Shown piece after piece: positions 22,989 through 30,961 of a stretch of DNA of 32,575 nucleotides (the stretch's first letter is position 1; every line of letters starts with the position of its first letter). The stretch covers positions 1-32,575 of the forward strand of contig JAMLHR010000029.1 in assembly GCA_023957015.1 (NCBI GenBank), in the 5' to 3' direction. The stretch is from Thermomicrobiales bacterium. GTDB taxonomy: Bacteria; Chloroflexota; Chloroflexia; Thermomicrobiales; UBA6265. A model generated the notes under the pieces. The model had not been told where the DNA came from. It was given only the letters and a program-made list of their open reading frames with translations, and did no database searches. The translations under genes and the position numbers were made by a program.

Positions 22989-24239
22989 CTAACTTGAGAT
23001 TTTCTCGAAGTTGGCGATATGTCTACGCACTGCGCGATGGGCGGCCGATGAGTCGCGCGTGGTGAGGATGATCAGCACATCGGTCGGTCGTAGTGCCTTG
23101 AAGGCGCGATTGATCGCGCGGCGCTCCGTGGGGAGCGAACTTAAGAGGGGAGGGTACGGATTGTTGGCGAGTCCGCGTTTGAACTCGGCCAATCGCTCCT
23201 CATCCTGATCGCCGTGGATGACAATCGCGCCGCGGTAGCGGCCGAGACTGCGACCGACCTCATACACCTCGTCCTTCTCTAGCCAACCTAGATCGCCAAC
23301 AACTACGATCTGTCTCCGCGCACCCCCTGGATTTAGTACCTTGAGGACGTCCCGGAGTACCCACGCCGGCGCCAACTGATCAATGACGGCACGAGCATCG
23401 TTGTATTCATACAGGTTCATAGAGGCTGGCAGAATGCTCCATGCCATACGGAACCGTTTGAACTCCCGCTGGATCGGTGGTAGATCGACACCGATTGCGT
23501 GGAGTGCACCGATTGCGAGCAACAGGTTCTTGATGTTGAAATCGGCAGCACCGTCGAAGGTGATCGGAAAGTCCCGGATATTTCCGAATCGCTGCGCACC
23601 GTTGCGCGATCCGACCCAGATATTGTCGTTCTCTACCCAGACCGCGAGTCCATCATGCTCCAAATGTCGACGCATGAGCGGTGACTCCAGAGATCGCGAT
23701 ACGAGGATAAGTGAAGCATCGGACTCGGACAGGATATCGGCTGAAGTGAAGTCGTCGCCATTAGCGACGATGATGCCATTGTGATGGGTTGCCCGAGCAC
23801 AGCGATAGGTGCCGGCGATACCCATGCGGGTTCGGGTTGATGACGTGTCCTGTTCGCCCAGACCGGTGTGAATCATCACCGGGTACATCTGGTCCGGAAG
23901 TCCCGCCACGTTTACGGCCGCCCAATCGAGTTCCTGCAGTGCGACATCGATTGTGCCTTCTGCAAGTCGCTGCAGTGCGCGACCCCAACCGGCAAGCTCC
24001 GCTCGTTGATTCCGTCCGCCGATCTGAACACCGAGATCGGTCCAGGTGGCTATCTGGAATCGCAGCGATCTCATTACTGCCTCGATCAACCGCAGTACGG
24101 TGCTCTTGCCACGCGTACCGGCCACGCCGATAAGCGGTAGCGTTCCACTGTGAACCACTTCTGCCTGCCACTGGCGTGCGCTGGGGAAGCAGAAACTGAT
24201 CTCTTCGCGATCGTAGAGGATATCGGGTGTGAGGATCAC
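22989..24239 (-). CDS. Mur ligase family protein, PgsB/CapB-like
   Basis: A 416-residue ATP-dependent amide ligase of the Mur superfamily. The P-loop is GVAGTRGKSTVLRLIEAV (38-55). The GTRGKS form is typical of the poly-gamma-glutamate synthetase PgsB/CapB, whereas MurC-F have GTNGKT/S. Central signs are VALQELDWAAVNVAGLPDQM and the FNIKNLLLAIGALHAIGVDL segment equivalent to the Mur N-x-x-N-x-x-A-A region. A Mur-type C-terminal domain follows (IVVVGDLGWLEKDEVYEVGR, DVLIILTTRDSSAAH). The GTG start overlaps the rdgB stop (GTGA). No pgsC or pgsA is adjacent, so poly-glutamate synthesis is not established; the substrate is unknown. It converges on dnaE with only 28 bases between them. Confidence 0.75.
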   Translation of the reverse strand: MILTPDILYDREEISFCFPSARQWQAEVVHSGTLPLIGVAGTRGKSTVLRLIEAVMRSLRFQIATWTDLGVQIGGRNQRAELAGWGRALQRLAEGTIDVALQELDWAAVNVAGLPDQMYPVMIHTGLGEQDTSSTRTRMGIAGTYRCARATHHNGIIVANGDDFTSADILSESDASLILVSRSLESPLMRRHLEHDGLAVWVENDNIWVGSRNGAQRFGNIRDFPITFDGAADFNIKNLLLAIGALHAIGVDLPPIQREFKRFRMAWSILPASMNLYEYNDARAVIDQLAPAWVLRDVLKVLNPGGARRQIVVVGDLGWLEKDEVYEVGRSLGRYRGAIVIHGDQDEERLAEFKRGLANNPYPPLLSSLPTERRAINRAFKALRPTDVLIILTTRDSSAAHRAVRRHIANFEKISS

Positions 24240-24853
24240 GACCGAATCGCTTTCGATTCCAGATACTCCCGCAATGCGGGAATCGCCTTGCGCATCGCTT
24301 CGCCGCGATGACTGATCTCGTTCTTGAACGCTATGTCGTGTTCAGCCATTGTCCTGCCGTCGGGCAGGACGAAGAGTGGATCGTAACCGAATCCGTAATC
24401 GCCCCGCGACTCATAGCCGATTGTTCCATCACAGGAGCCTTCGAAGGTGAGTTCCTCTCCGTCCGCGGTGACGATCGCAATGGCGCACCGGAAGTGGGCA
24501 CCCCGCTCGTTGTCGGGGATCGACTCCATGGCGCGTAGAACCTTGTGGTTGTTTGCTTCGTCGCTGGCATCCTCACCAGCGTATCGAGCGGAGTAGACTC
24601 CCGGTTCACCGTTGAGTGCATCCACCTCCAGGCCGCTATCGTCGGCAAGGACAGTCAGACCGGTTTGCTGGTGACCAGCGCGGGCTTTCAGCAGGGCATT
24701 CTCCAGGAACGTTGTCCCCGTCTCCTCCGGCATCTGGATGTCCAGTTCCGATCCGGAGACGACAATCGCGACACCATCGAGAAGCGCTTGAAGGTCGCGA
24801 ATCTTGCCTTTATTGGAGGAGGCGAGGACGACGGTGGTGGATGGTTCAGTCAT
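24236..24853 (-). CDS. rdgB: XTP/dITP diphosphatase (RdgB/HAM1 family)
   Basis: Removes non-canonical purine nucleoside triphosphates (XTP, ITP, dITP) so that they are not built into nucleic acid. The 205 residues carry the full set of motifs: VVLASSNKGKIRDLQALL at the start, DDSGLEVDALNGEPGVYSAR in the middle, and YGFGYDPLFVLPDGRTMAE with the final SHRGEAMRK. ATG 24853 is chosen because it puts the conserved N-terminus at residue 8; it overlaps the tatD stop by 8 bases. A longer start at 24880 is possible. The gene overlaps the Mur ligase downstream. Confidence 0.94.
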   Translation of the reverse strand: MTEPSTTVVLASSNKGKIRDLQALLDGVAIVVSGSELDIQMPEETGTTFLENALLKARAGHQQTGLTVLADDSGLEVDALNGEPGVYSARYAGEDASDEANNHKVLRAMESIPDNERGAHFRCAIAIVTADGEELTFEGSCDGTIGYESRGDYGFGYDPLFVLPDGRTMAEHDIAFKNEISHRGEAMRKAIPALREYLESKAIRS

Positions 24854-25655
24854 GGGGCAGTCCAAAGAGGTGTTCCGCATTCGCGGTCGTCGTTCGCGCC
24901 AACTCCTCAGGTGTTGTCTCCAGGTATTCCGCCATCATCGTCGCGATGACCGCGACCATGGACGGCTGATTGCGGCGGTCCTTCTGCTTCGCCGGAACGA
25001 GATAGGGAGAATCGGTTTCCAGGAGCATTCTGTCTGATGGCACTCGAGCTAACATCTCGCGAAGTTCGCTCGACTTCTGCCTGGTCGCAAGACCGCCGAT
25101 ACCGACCCATGATTGGGATTCGATAACGAAATCCATAACCTCAGTACTACCGTCGAATGAATGGAAGACAAGTCGCGGCAACGTGGCCTCTGATCGAAGA
25201 ATCCTGATGATATCGGCATTGGCATCGCGCATATGAATGATCAGGGGCAGACCGATCTCCGCCGCGATACGGAGTTGCCCAACAAAGGCTGGTCCCTGAA
25301 TATCAAGCGGTGCGTTGTCGCGGTAGAAATCGAGCCCTGCCTCTCCGACCGCGACTGCCTTTGACTCCACCAGTTTCTGCCGCAATCTCTGCGCCACAGT
25401 ATCGTCCCAGACGGACGCCAGTGCGGGATGTACGCCAAGCGAGTGGTACATCCCATCGGTGCTGGCGGAGAGTGAAATCGCGCTCGACCACCGTACGGGA
25501 TCGTACCCGATCAATACCCAGCGCCTGACATTGGCAGTCCGACTCGCTGAGATCACGTATTCGAGATCGGACTCGAACTGGTGATCGTCGAGATGGCAGT
25601 GCGTATCGATCATCGGCGGTAGCACCGGTGCGGAATGGATGCCGTTCATCATCAT
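24846..25655 (-). CDS. tatD: TatD-family metal-dependent DNase
   Basis: A 269-residue TIM-barrel hydrolase of the TatD family, a 3'-5' exonuclease linked to DNA damage processing. Metal and catalytic motifs are IDTHCHLDD (H19, H21), VGEAGLDFYRD, PLIIHMRDA, VFHSFDGS and LLETDSPYLVP. The first of three consecutive ATGs (25655) is used. No Shine-Dalgarno sequence is visible. A TACAAT hexamer ends 6 bases before this ATG, so an internal leaderless promoter is possible besides read-through from glmS, 21 bases upstream. Codons 1-14 are not conserved, and ATG at residue 15 is an alternative. Confidence 0.92.
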   Translation of the reverse strand: MMMNGIHSAPVLPPMIDTHCHLDDHQFESDLEYVISASRTANVRRWVLIGYDPVRWSSAISLSASTDGMYHSLGVHPALASVWDDTVAQRLRQKLVESKAVAVGEAGLDFYRDNAPLDIQGPAFVGQLRIAAEIGLPLIIHMRDANADIIRILRSEATLPRLVFHSFDGSTEVMDFVIESQSWVGIGGLATRQKSSELREMLARVPSDRMLLETDSPYLVPAKQKDRRNQPSMVAVIATMMAEYLETTPEELARTTTANAEHLFGLPHD

Positions 25656-25676
25656 TTTTCGATTGTACTATTGTAT

Positions 25677-27416
25677 TCAGCGAACTGTGACACTCTTGGC
25701 AAGATTACGCGGAAAATCAGGATCGACTCCCCGTGCGATTGCTATGTGGTAGGCCAGCTTCTGCATAGCCACCAGATGGAGAAGACAGGCGTAATCTGAC
25801 GATGAGTCAATTCTGATCGTCTCCGAGCAGACGCCCTCAGGAAAATCACCCACACCGATGACGTAGCCACCACGACTGCGCACCTCAGCGGCGGCGATCA
25901 CGCCCCGCTTCAACTCATCCCGCGATGTCGCGATGACAATGCACGGCACGCCCTCATCGACCAGCGCCAGTGGTCCATGTTTAAGTTCGCCCGTGCTGAA
26001 GGCTTCGGCGTGCAGATATGACCCTTCCTTGACCTTAAGCGCAGTCTCTTGAGCGATCGGTCGCCCGAATCCGTTGCCCAATACCAGCATCGAGCTATTG
26101 TCTGCGATCTTTTTCGCTATTCTGGCGATATCGGCATCGTTCAAGATCGATTCGAGGGTGCTACTCAGGTCGGTTGTCTCAGCAATAGGTTCTCCGGCGA
26201 GAACACGCGCCGTCTGATGAAGTCGCATAGCCATGGCCATGAAGGACTTCGTGGCCAGCACACTTCGCTCGACGCCCGCCTTGATGCCGACAACGACATC
26301 GGCCATATTGGCGATCGTGCTTGTCTCGGTATTAACCACTGTGGCAGTGGTAGCGCCCCAAGTCTGTGCTTGTTGCATCGCGTCCACCACATCCGCTGTC
26401 TCGCCGCTCTGCGTGAGTGCAATCACCAGCGTGTTCGCTCCGGCGCTTCGGGTGGAAGGAGAGACCTCCGAAGCGGGAACGACATCAATCCAGGCATTCG
26501 TAGCCTGTGAGAGCCACTGGGCACCGAGCGTCGCGGCGTAATATGCCGATCCACATCCGGTGAGGAGGATATGGGAGTGTCGCTGGATGGCATGGGCTAG
26601 CGGCTCGACATCCGCATGCCTGGTTGCCAGGTCACGCGTAACCTCCACCTGATCGTGGATCTCCTTAATCGTGAAGTGAGGGAAGGTCCCGCGGCTGGTC
26701 TCCGTTTCCTCGGGTGTTGGTTCCCAGGAAATAGCCACCTCAGATCCGGAGGCTAAGTCCAGCATTTGGGCGGTGTCTCGCGTCAAAACGACCAGGTGAT
26801 GATCCGGAATCACTGCGATCTCCTGTGAGCTTCGTGCGCAGGCCAATGGATCGGAGGCAAGCTCCCAGCCATCTGTGCGTCGGCCCAGGCGAAGCGGCGA
26901 TCGCGCCGTGATTGCGGCCATCATCGTGGTCGATCGGTCCATCGCGAGGATCGCCGAGCTGCCCTCGAGTAGGAGGAATGTCTTGCGTACCGCGTCCGTG
27001 AAGGTGTCACTATGATCCATGTGCCACCGAATCAAGTGGGGCACGATCTCCGAATCGGTCTCGGAACGAAACGCGACGTTGGCGAGATAGGTGGTTTTGA
27101 GCGATTCCGCGTTCTCGATCACGCCATTGTGCACGACAGCGATCTGTCCCGACTTATCGCTGTGAGGGTGAGCGTTTGCGTCGGTCACACCGCCATGTGT
27201 TGCCCAGCGGGTGTGACCGATTGCGATCGTTGCGAGGTTGTCCTGAGCCAGACTCGTGGGGACCCGACCGGTGCGCTTGAGGAGTGCAACCTCGGAACCG
27301 GCATCCCAACCGATTCCCCAGGAGTCATAACCGCGATACTCCATGATCCGCAGGGCATCTGCCACCAGTGGGATTACCTGAGTCGGTTGACCAACATAAC
27401 CAAAGACACCACACAT
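25677..27416 (-). CDS. glmS: Glutamine--fructose-6-phosphate aminotransferase (isomerizing)
   Basis: Makes glucosamine-6-phosphate from fructose-6-phosphate and glutamine, the entry step to UDP-GlcNAc for peptidoglycan and capsule. The 579 residues comprise an N-terminal glutaminase (MCGVFGYVG with nucleophile Cys2, MEYRGYDSWGIGW, GHTRWATHG, VVHNGVIEN) and two SIS isomerase domains (LLTGCGSAYYAATLGAQWLS, ALTQSGETADV, GNGFGRPIAQETALKVKE, ELKHGPLALVD). The C-terminus is DFPRNLAKSVTVR. It is a little shorter than the usual 600-610. Tryptophan replaces the common alanine in YRGYDSAGI. AAGGAGG precedes the ATG, and the leader contains a glmS ribozyme. Confidence 0.96.
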   Translation of the reverse strand: MCGVFGYVGQPTQVIPLVADALRIMEYRGYDSWGIGWDAGSEVALLKRTGRVPTSLAQDNLATIAIGHTRWATHGGVTDANAHPHSDKSGQIAVVHNGVIENAESLKTTYLANVAFRSETDSEIVPHLIRWHMDHSDTFTDAVRKTFLLLEGSSAILAMDRSTTMMAAITARSPLRLGRRTDGWELASDPLACARSSQEIAVIPDHHLVVLTRDTAQMLDLASGSEVAISWEPTPEETETSRGTFPHFTIKEIHDQVEVTRDLATRHADVEPLAHAIQRHSHILLTGCGSAYYAATLGAQWLSQATNAWIDVVPASEVSPSTRSAGANTLVIALTQSGETADVVDAMQQAQTWGATTATVVNTETSTIANMADVVVGIKAGVERSVLATKSFMAMAMRLHQTARVLAGEPIAETTDLSSTLESILNDADIARIAKKIADNSSMLVLGNGFGRPIAQETALKVKEGSYLHAEAFSTGELKHGPLALVDEGVPCIVIATSRDELKRGVIAAAEVRSRGGYVIGVGDFPEGVCSETIRIDSSSDYACLLHLVAMQKLAYHIAIARGVDPDFPRNLAKSVTVR

Positions 27417-27519
27417 CTTTCGCCTCCTTGGGCACGAGATCGTAACGTCAAGTCTCCCCTGCAGGTCATCTGCAAAGGGCGCGCTACGACAGGGTATTGA
27501 GATAGGTGGTGAAAACAGA

Positions 27520-27690
27520 GGATGAGAGGGTTACACCCTCTGCACGTTGATGTCGATTTGTCGGGCTGTTACCAGTCCGGTTTGACGACACCATGACGAC
27601 TGTGCGACCGGGGGATCATCCGCCGAGTGTTTCGATAAATCCCCGCCTCGTCAACCTGATCTGTCACCAATCAGGTCCTGGCGCTGTAAA
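27520..27690 (-). ncRNA. glmS ribozyme (glucosamine-6-phosphate-responsive self-cleaving riboswitch)
   Basis: The minus strand carries the hallmark of the glmS catalytic core in the right order. ACAGCGCCAGG is at the cleavage site (predicted cut between A 27685 and G 27684). Stem P1 follows, ACCTGAT/ATCAGGT (27676-27670 with 27660-27654). The invariant stretch GTTGACGAGG and GGGGATTTATCGA (27655-27632) includes the catalytic guanine. Next is CGGCGGATGATCCCCCGGT, the P2.1/P2.2 region. The 3' P3-P4 boundary is approximate. The site lies 268 bases before the glmS start codon. Binding of GlcN6P would cleave the leader and lower glmS expression. A possible promoter (TTGCCT, 17 bases, TACTCT at 27753-27725) is weak. 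The 416-base gap 27417-27832 otherwise holds the purB leader. Confidence 0.93.
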
Positions 27691-27769
27691 AACTGAACGG
27701 ACCTCTGTTCGTTCACCTGAGGCAAGAGTAATCGCTGGGAACCGTGAAGGCAAGAAGGTGATTTCACCG

Positions 27770-27775
27770 TATACT
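27770..27775 (+). promoter_or_regulatory. -10 element of the purB operon
   Basis: TATACT lies 57 bases before the purB start. No good -35 is seen at 16-18 bases. GGTGATTTCACC (27758-27769) forms a dyad directly upstream and could be an operator; I could not recognise a PurR box. Confidence 0.4.
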
Positions 27776-27832
27776 TGCACGAGAAACCCGAGCCTCTGAT
27801 GGCTTGCGATATATCCTTCCCCGGAGTGCGAA

Positions 27833-29125
27833 TTGATCGAACGTTATACACGACCTGAGATGGGTGCGATCTGGTCTCAGGAGCACAAGATTCAGCAATG
27901 GCTGGAAGTTGAGATCGCTGTCTGCGAAGCCTGGACGCGTCGAGGACGCATCCCGGAAGACGCGATGGTCGCGATTCGCGGTGCTACCTGTGATCTGGAG
28001 CGTATGCTGGAGATCGAGCGCGAGACAGATCATGATCTTATCGCCTTTCTCCGCGCCACTGGAGAGACGGTTGGCGACGCTGCCCGCTTCATTCACCTGG
28101 GATTGACATCGTCTGACGTCGTCGACACCGGGTTGGCGATGCAGGCACGTGATGCTGCCGATCTGCTACTGGCTGATCTCGATGAACTCATTGAGGTGGT
28201 TGGCCGCAAGGCGGTCGAGCATAAGGACACGATCACGATCGGTCGCTCCCATGGCATGCAGGCCGAGCCGACAACATTCGGTCTCAAACTCGCCGTCTGG
28301 TATGACGAGTTACGACGCCAGCGCGAGCGATTGGCAGTGGCGCGTGATCACATCGCGGTCGGCCAGATCTCCGGAGCGGTGGGCACGCATGCCCACGTTT
28401 CGCTTGAGATCGAGGAAGAAGTTTGCTCTGATCTCGGGTTGGACGTCGAACTGGTCAGTACCCAGGTGATCCAGCGTGATCGTCATGCATTCTATCTGGC
28501 GGTGCTGGCAGTGATTGCCTCGACTCTAGAGAAGATGACTGTTGAAGTGCGTCATCTGCAGCGCAGCGAGGTGGCCGAGGCCGAGGAATCGTTCGGCGAA
28601 GGTAATCAAGGCAGTTCAGCGATGCCGCACAAGCGTAATCCGCACGAATCGGAGCGCATTGCCGGACTGGCGCGCCTGGTTCGCAGTTACGCCGTGGTCG
28701 GATTCGAAAACGTCCCGCTTTGGCATGAACGCGACATATCCCATAGTTCTGCGGAACGAGTGATCTTCCCTGACGCGTGCATCATCCTCGACTTCATGCT
28801 GCACGAAACTACCGAGATTATCGATGGATTGGTGGTTTATCCGGAAAAGATGCTGGCCAACCTCAACATGAGTGGGGGACTGATCTTCAGCCAGAGAATC
28901 CTGCTGGCACTTGTCGATGGTGGCATGGATCGACAGGAAGCGTATCGTCTGGTACAGCATCACGCGCATGCGCACGATGATCGCACGTTCCGGCAGCGGA
29001 TTGAGGCTGATCCGGAGATTCAGGCGCGCGTTTCAGTCGATGTCATCGAGAAGGCATTCGATCCTTGGGATCAGCTCCACAACGTGGATGCGACCTTCCG
29101 GCGCGTGGGATTGATTCCCGCATGA
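27833..29125 (+). CDS. purB: Adenylosuccinate lyase
   Basis: Cleaves SAICAR to AICAR and adenylosuccinate to AMP in purine synthesis, releasing fumarate. The 430 residues are typical. Motifs: N-terminal IERYTRPEMGAIWSQEHKI, FIHLGLTSSDVVDTGLA, TIGRSHGMQAEPTTFGLK with a catalytic histidine, and the fumarase-superfamily signature GSSAMPHKRNP with catalytic S261-S262. The start is TTG: it gives the conserved MIERYTRPEM and has CGGAG 8 bases upstream. First gene of purB-purC-purS-purQ; the stop overlaps purC (ATGA). Confidence 0.95.
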   Translation: MIERYTRPEMGAIWSQEHKIQQWLEVEIAVCEAWTRRGRIPEDAMVAIRGATCDLERMLEIERETDHDLIAFLRATGETVGDAARFIHLGLTSSDVVDTGLAMQARDAADLLLADLDELIEVVGRKAVEHKDTITIGRSHGMQAEPTTFGLKLAVWYDELRRQRERLAVARDHIAVGQISGAVGTHAHVSLEIEEEVCSDLGLDVELVSTQVIQRDRHAFYLAVLAVIASTLEKMTVEVRHLQRSEVAEAEESFGEGNQGSSAMPHKRNPHESERIAGLARLVRSYAVVGFENVPLWHERDISHSSAERVIFPDACIILDFMLHETTEIIDGLVVYPEKMLANLNMSGGLIFSQRILLALVDGGMDRQEAYRLVQHHAHAHDDRTFRQRIEADPEIQARVSVDVIEKAFDPWDQLHNVDATFRRVGLIPA

Positions 29126-29997
29126 ATCTGACCAACTATCCACTCCTTCGCCAGGGGAAGGTGCGCGACATCTACGATGCGGGTGAGAATCTACTACTGG
29201 TGGCTACGGATCGTCTCTCCGCGTTCGATGTGATCTTGCCAACGCCCGTCGATGGTAAGGGTAAGCTACTGACGCAGCTCTCGGTCTTCTGGTTCGAGGC
29301 AACGCGTCACATCGTACCGAATCATTTGGTTGGCACGGATATCGACGGTCTGGATCTTACGCCTGCGGAAGCCGATTGGTTGCGCGATCGCACCATGATC
29401 GCTCGCAAGGCCGATCGAATTGATATCGAGTGTGTCGTCCGTGGATATCTGGCTGGTAGCGGTTACAAAGAGTATGTGCAGGAAGGAACGCTGGCTGGCG
29501 AACCTCTGCCAGCCGGTCTCCAGCGTGCCGACAGATTGCCGGAGCCGCGCTTCACGCCGGCAATCAAGAACGACGAAGGTCATGACGAGAATGTCAGCCG
29601 TGCCCGGCTGGCGGAGATTATCGGCACTGAGCTCGCAGATGAGCTCGAGAGCAAGAGCCTGGAGATCTACGCTTTTGCCAGCAGTCTCTCTGCCCAGGCC
29701 GGTATCGTCCTGGCTGACACCAAGTTCGAGTTTGGCTATATCGATGGCCAACTCTCGCTGATTGACGAGGTTCTGACACCGGACAGCTCCCGCTATTGGG
29801 AGGCTGCCAGCATCGTTCCAGGTCAGGAGCCGGATAGCTTCGACAAGCAGATCGTGCGCAATTGGCTGGAAACGCTTGATTGGGACAAGACCTATCCCGG
29901 ACCAGAGATTCCTGACGAAATCGTTGCGCAGACAATCGCTCGCTATCGCGAGGTCTTTGATCGGCTGACCGCAGCCGGAAAGGAAATCCCCGAATGA
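29122..29997 (+). CDS. purC: Phosphoribosylaminoimidazole-succinocarboxamide synthase
   Basis: Joins CAIR with aspartate to give SAICAR, using ATP. At 291 residues it is of the long (yeast Ade1-like) type rather than the 240-residue form. Motifs: QGKVRDIYDAGENLLLVATD, RLSAFDVILP, DIECVVRGYLAGSGYKEY, GIVLADTKFEFG and LIDEVLTPDSSRYW. ATG 29122 overlaps the purB stop (ATGA) and gives the expected N-terminus; an in-frame upstream start would lie within purB. The stop overlaps purS in the same way. Confidence 0.95.
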   Translation: MNLTNYPLLRQGKVRDIYDAGENLLLVATDRLSAFDVILPTPVDGKGKLLTQLSVFWFEATRHIVPNHLVGTDIDGLDLTPAEADWLRDRTMIARKADRIDIECVVRGYLAGSGYKEYVQEGTLAGEPLPAGLQRADRLPEPRFTPAIKNDEGHDENVSRARLAEIIGTELADELESKSLEIYAFASSLSAQAGIVLADTKFEFGYIDGQLSLIDEVLTPDSSRYWEAASIVPGQEPDSFDKQIVRNWLETLDWDKTYPGPEIPDEIVAQTIARYREVFDRLTAAGKEIPE

Positions 29998-30248
29998 GTC
30001 TCTACATCGTTGAAGCGGAGATCATGCCGAAGCGTGGTGTGAATGATCCCCAGGGTGAATCAGTGCTCTCCGGCCTTAAACTGCTAGGGTTCGATCGTAC
30101 CAGCAAGGTGCGCGTCGGCAAGCTGATTCGCTTCCAGGTCGAGGCGGAATCGGCCGATGCCGCTCATGCCCAGGCGACGGAGATGTGTGACAAGTTGCTT
30201 GCGAATCCGGTGATTGAGGAGTACGAACTCAAGGTCGCTGAGGCGTAG
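29994..30248 (+). CDS. purS: Phosphoribosylformylglycinamidine synthase subunit PurS
   Basis: The 84-residue structural subunit of the three-part FGAM synthase (PurS-PurQ-PurL). It bridges the glutaminase PurQ and the synthetase PurL. Sequence signs are LYIVEAEIMPKRGVNDPQGE, LKLLGFDRTSKVRVGKLIRF and a VIEEYELKV end. The ATGA overlap with purC indicates coupled translation, and purQ follows after 9 bases. Confidence 0.93.
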   Translation: MSLYIVEAEIMPKRGVNDPQGESVLSGLKLLGFDRTSKVRVGKLIRFQVEAESADAAHAQATEMCDKLLANPVIEEYELKVAEA

Positions 30249-30257
30249 GAGGAACGT

Positions 30258-30950
30258 ATGCACGTTGGTGTGATTTCTTTCCCCGGTAGTAACGGTGATC
30301 ATGATGCGCTGGCGAATCTCGAGTCCGATCTTGGTGTCACGGTTCGTCGGGTCGATTATCGCGAGACGAGGCTGACCGGACTGGACGCGGTGGTCCTTCC
30401 CGGCGGTTTCAGCTATGGCGATGCCCTCCGGTGTGGTGCCATCGCTCGATTTGCGCCGGTGATGACGGAACTGCAGAGGGCATCGGTGGATGGTTTGCCG
30501 ATTCTCGGTATCTGTAACGGTTTTCAGGTGCTATGCGAAGCTCATTTGCTTCCGGGTGCCTTGCTGCGCAACAAGACGCTGAAATTCCATTGTCACTGGA
30601 CCCATCTGCGCTTCGAGAACGTCTCCACACCCTGGACCAACAATCTCGAAGTCGGTGAGGTGCTGCGATTGCCGGTGGCGCACGGCGAAGGCTCCTATTT
30701 CATTGGAGCCGACGAATTGGCGCAACTTGAGGGTAACGGCCAGGTTGTGGCGCGATATAGCGACGCTGCTGGTAACGTGGTTGAGGCTGTCAACGGTTCC
30801 GTTAACTCGATTGCCGCAGTCTGCAACGAGTCCGGAAATGTTGTCGGACTGATGCCGCATCCCGAGCGCGCCACGAATGATCTCATCGGTGGTGCCGATG
30901 GACTGAAGATGCTGAAGTCTCTGCTCCAGGCAGAGCCAGTCGCTGTATAG
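30258..30950 (+). CDS. purQ: Phosphoribosylformylglycinamidine synthase subunit PurQ (glutaminase)
   Basis: Class I glutamine amidotransferase that feeds ammonia to PurL. The 230 residues show the catalytic triad: C86 in GICNGFQVLCEA, H201 and E203 in GLMPHPERA. Other motifs are FPGSNGDHD at the start, VLPGGFSYGDALR, and VAHGEGSYF. GGAGG lies 6 bases before the ATG. purL, normally next, is not here; an M32 peptidase gene follows 11 bases later. Confidence 0.95.
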   Translation: MHVGVISFPGSNGDHDALANLESDLGVTVRRVDYRETRLTGLDAVVLPGGFSYGDALRCGAIARFAPVMTELQRASVDGLPILGICNGFQVLCEAHLLPGALLRNKTLKFHCHWTHLRFENVSTPWTNNLEVGEVLRLPVAHGEGSYFIGADELAQLEGNGQVVARYSDAAGNVVEAVNGSVNSIAAVCNESGNVVGLMPHPERATNDLIGGADGLKMLKSLLQAEPVAV

Positions 30951-30961
30951 GAGAACTCATC

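Noticed and set aside
27692..27713. TGAACG...CGTTCA inverted repeat as a LexA or PurR site
   Set aside because: The spacing does not fit GAAC-N4-GTTC and the flanks do not match a PurR box that I know; it lies next to the ribozyme 5' end and may be chance.
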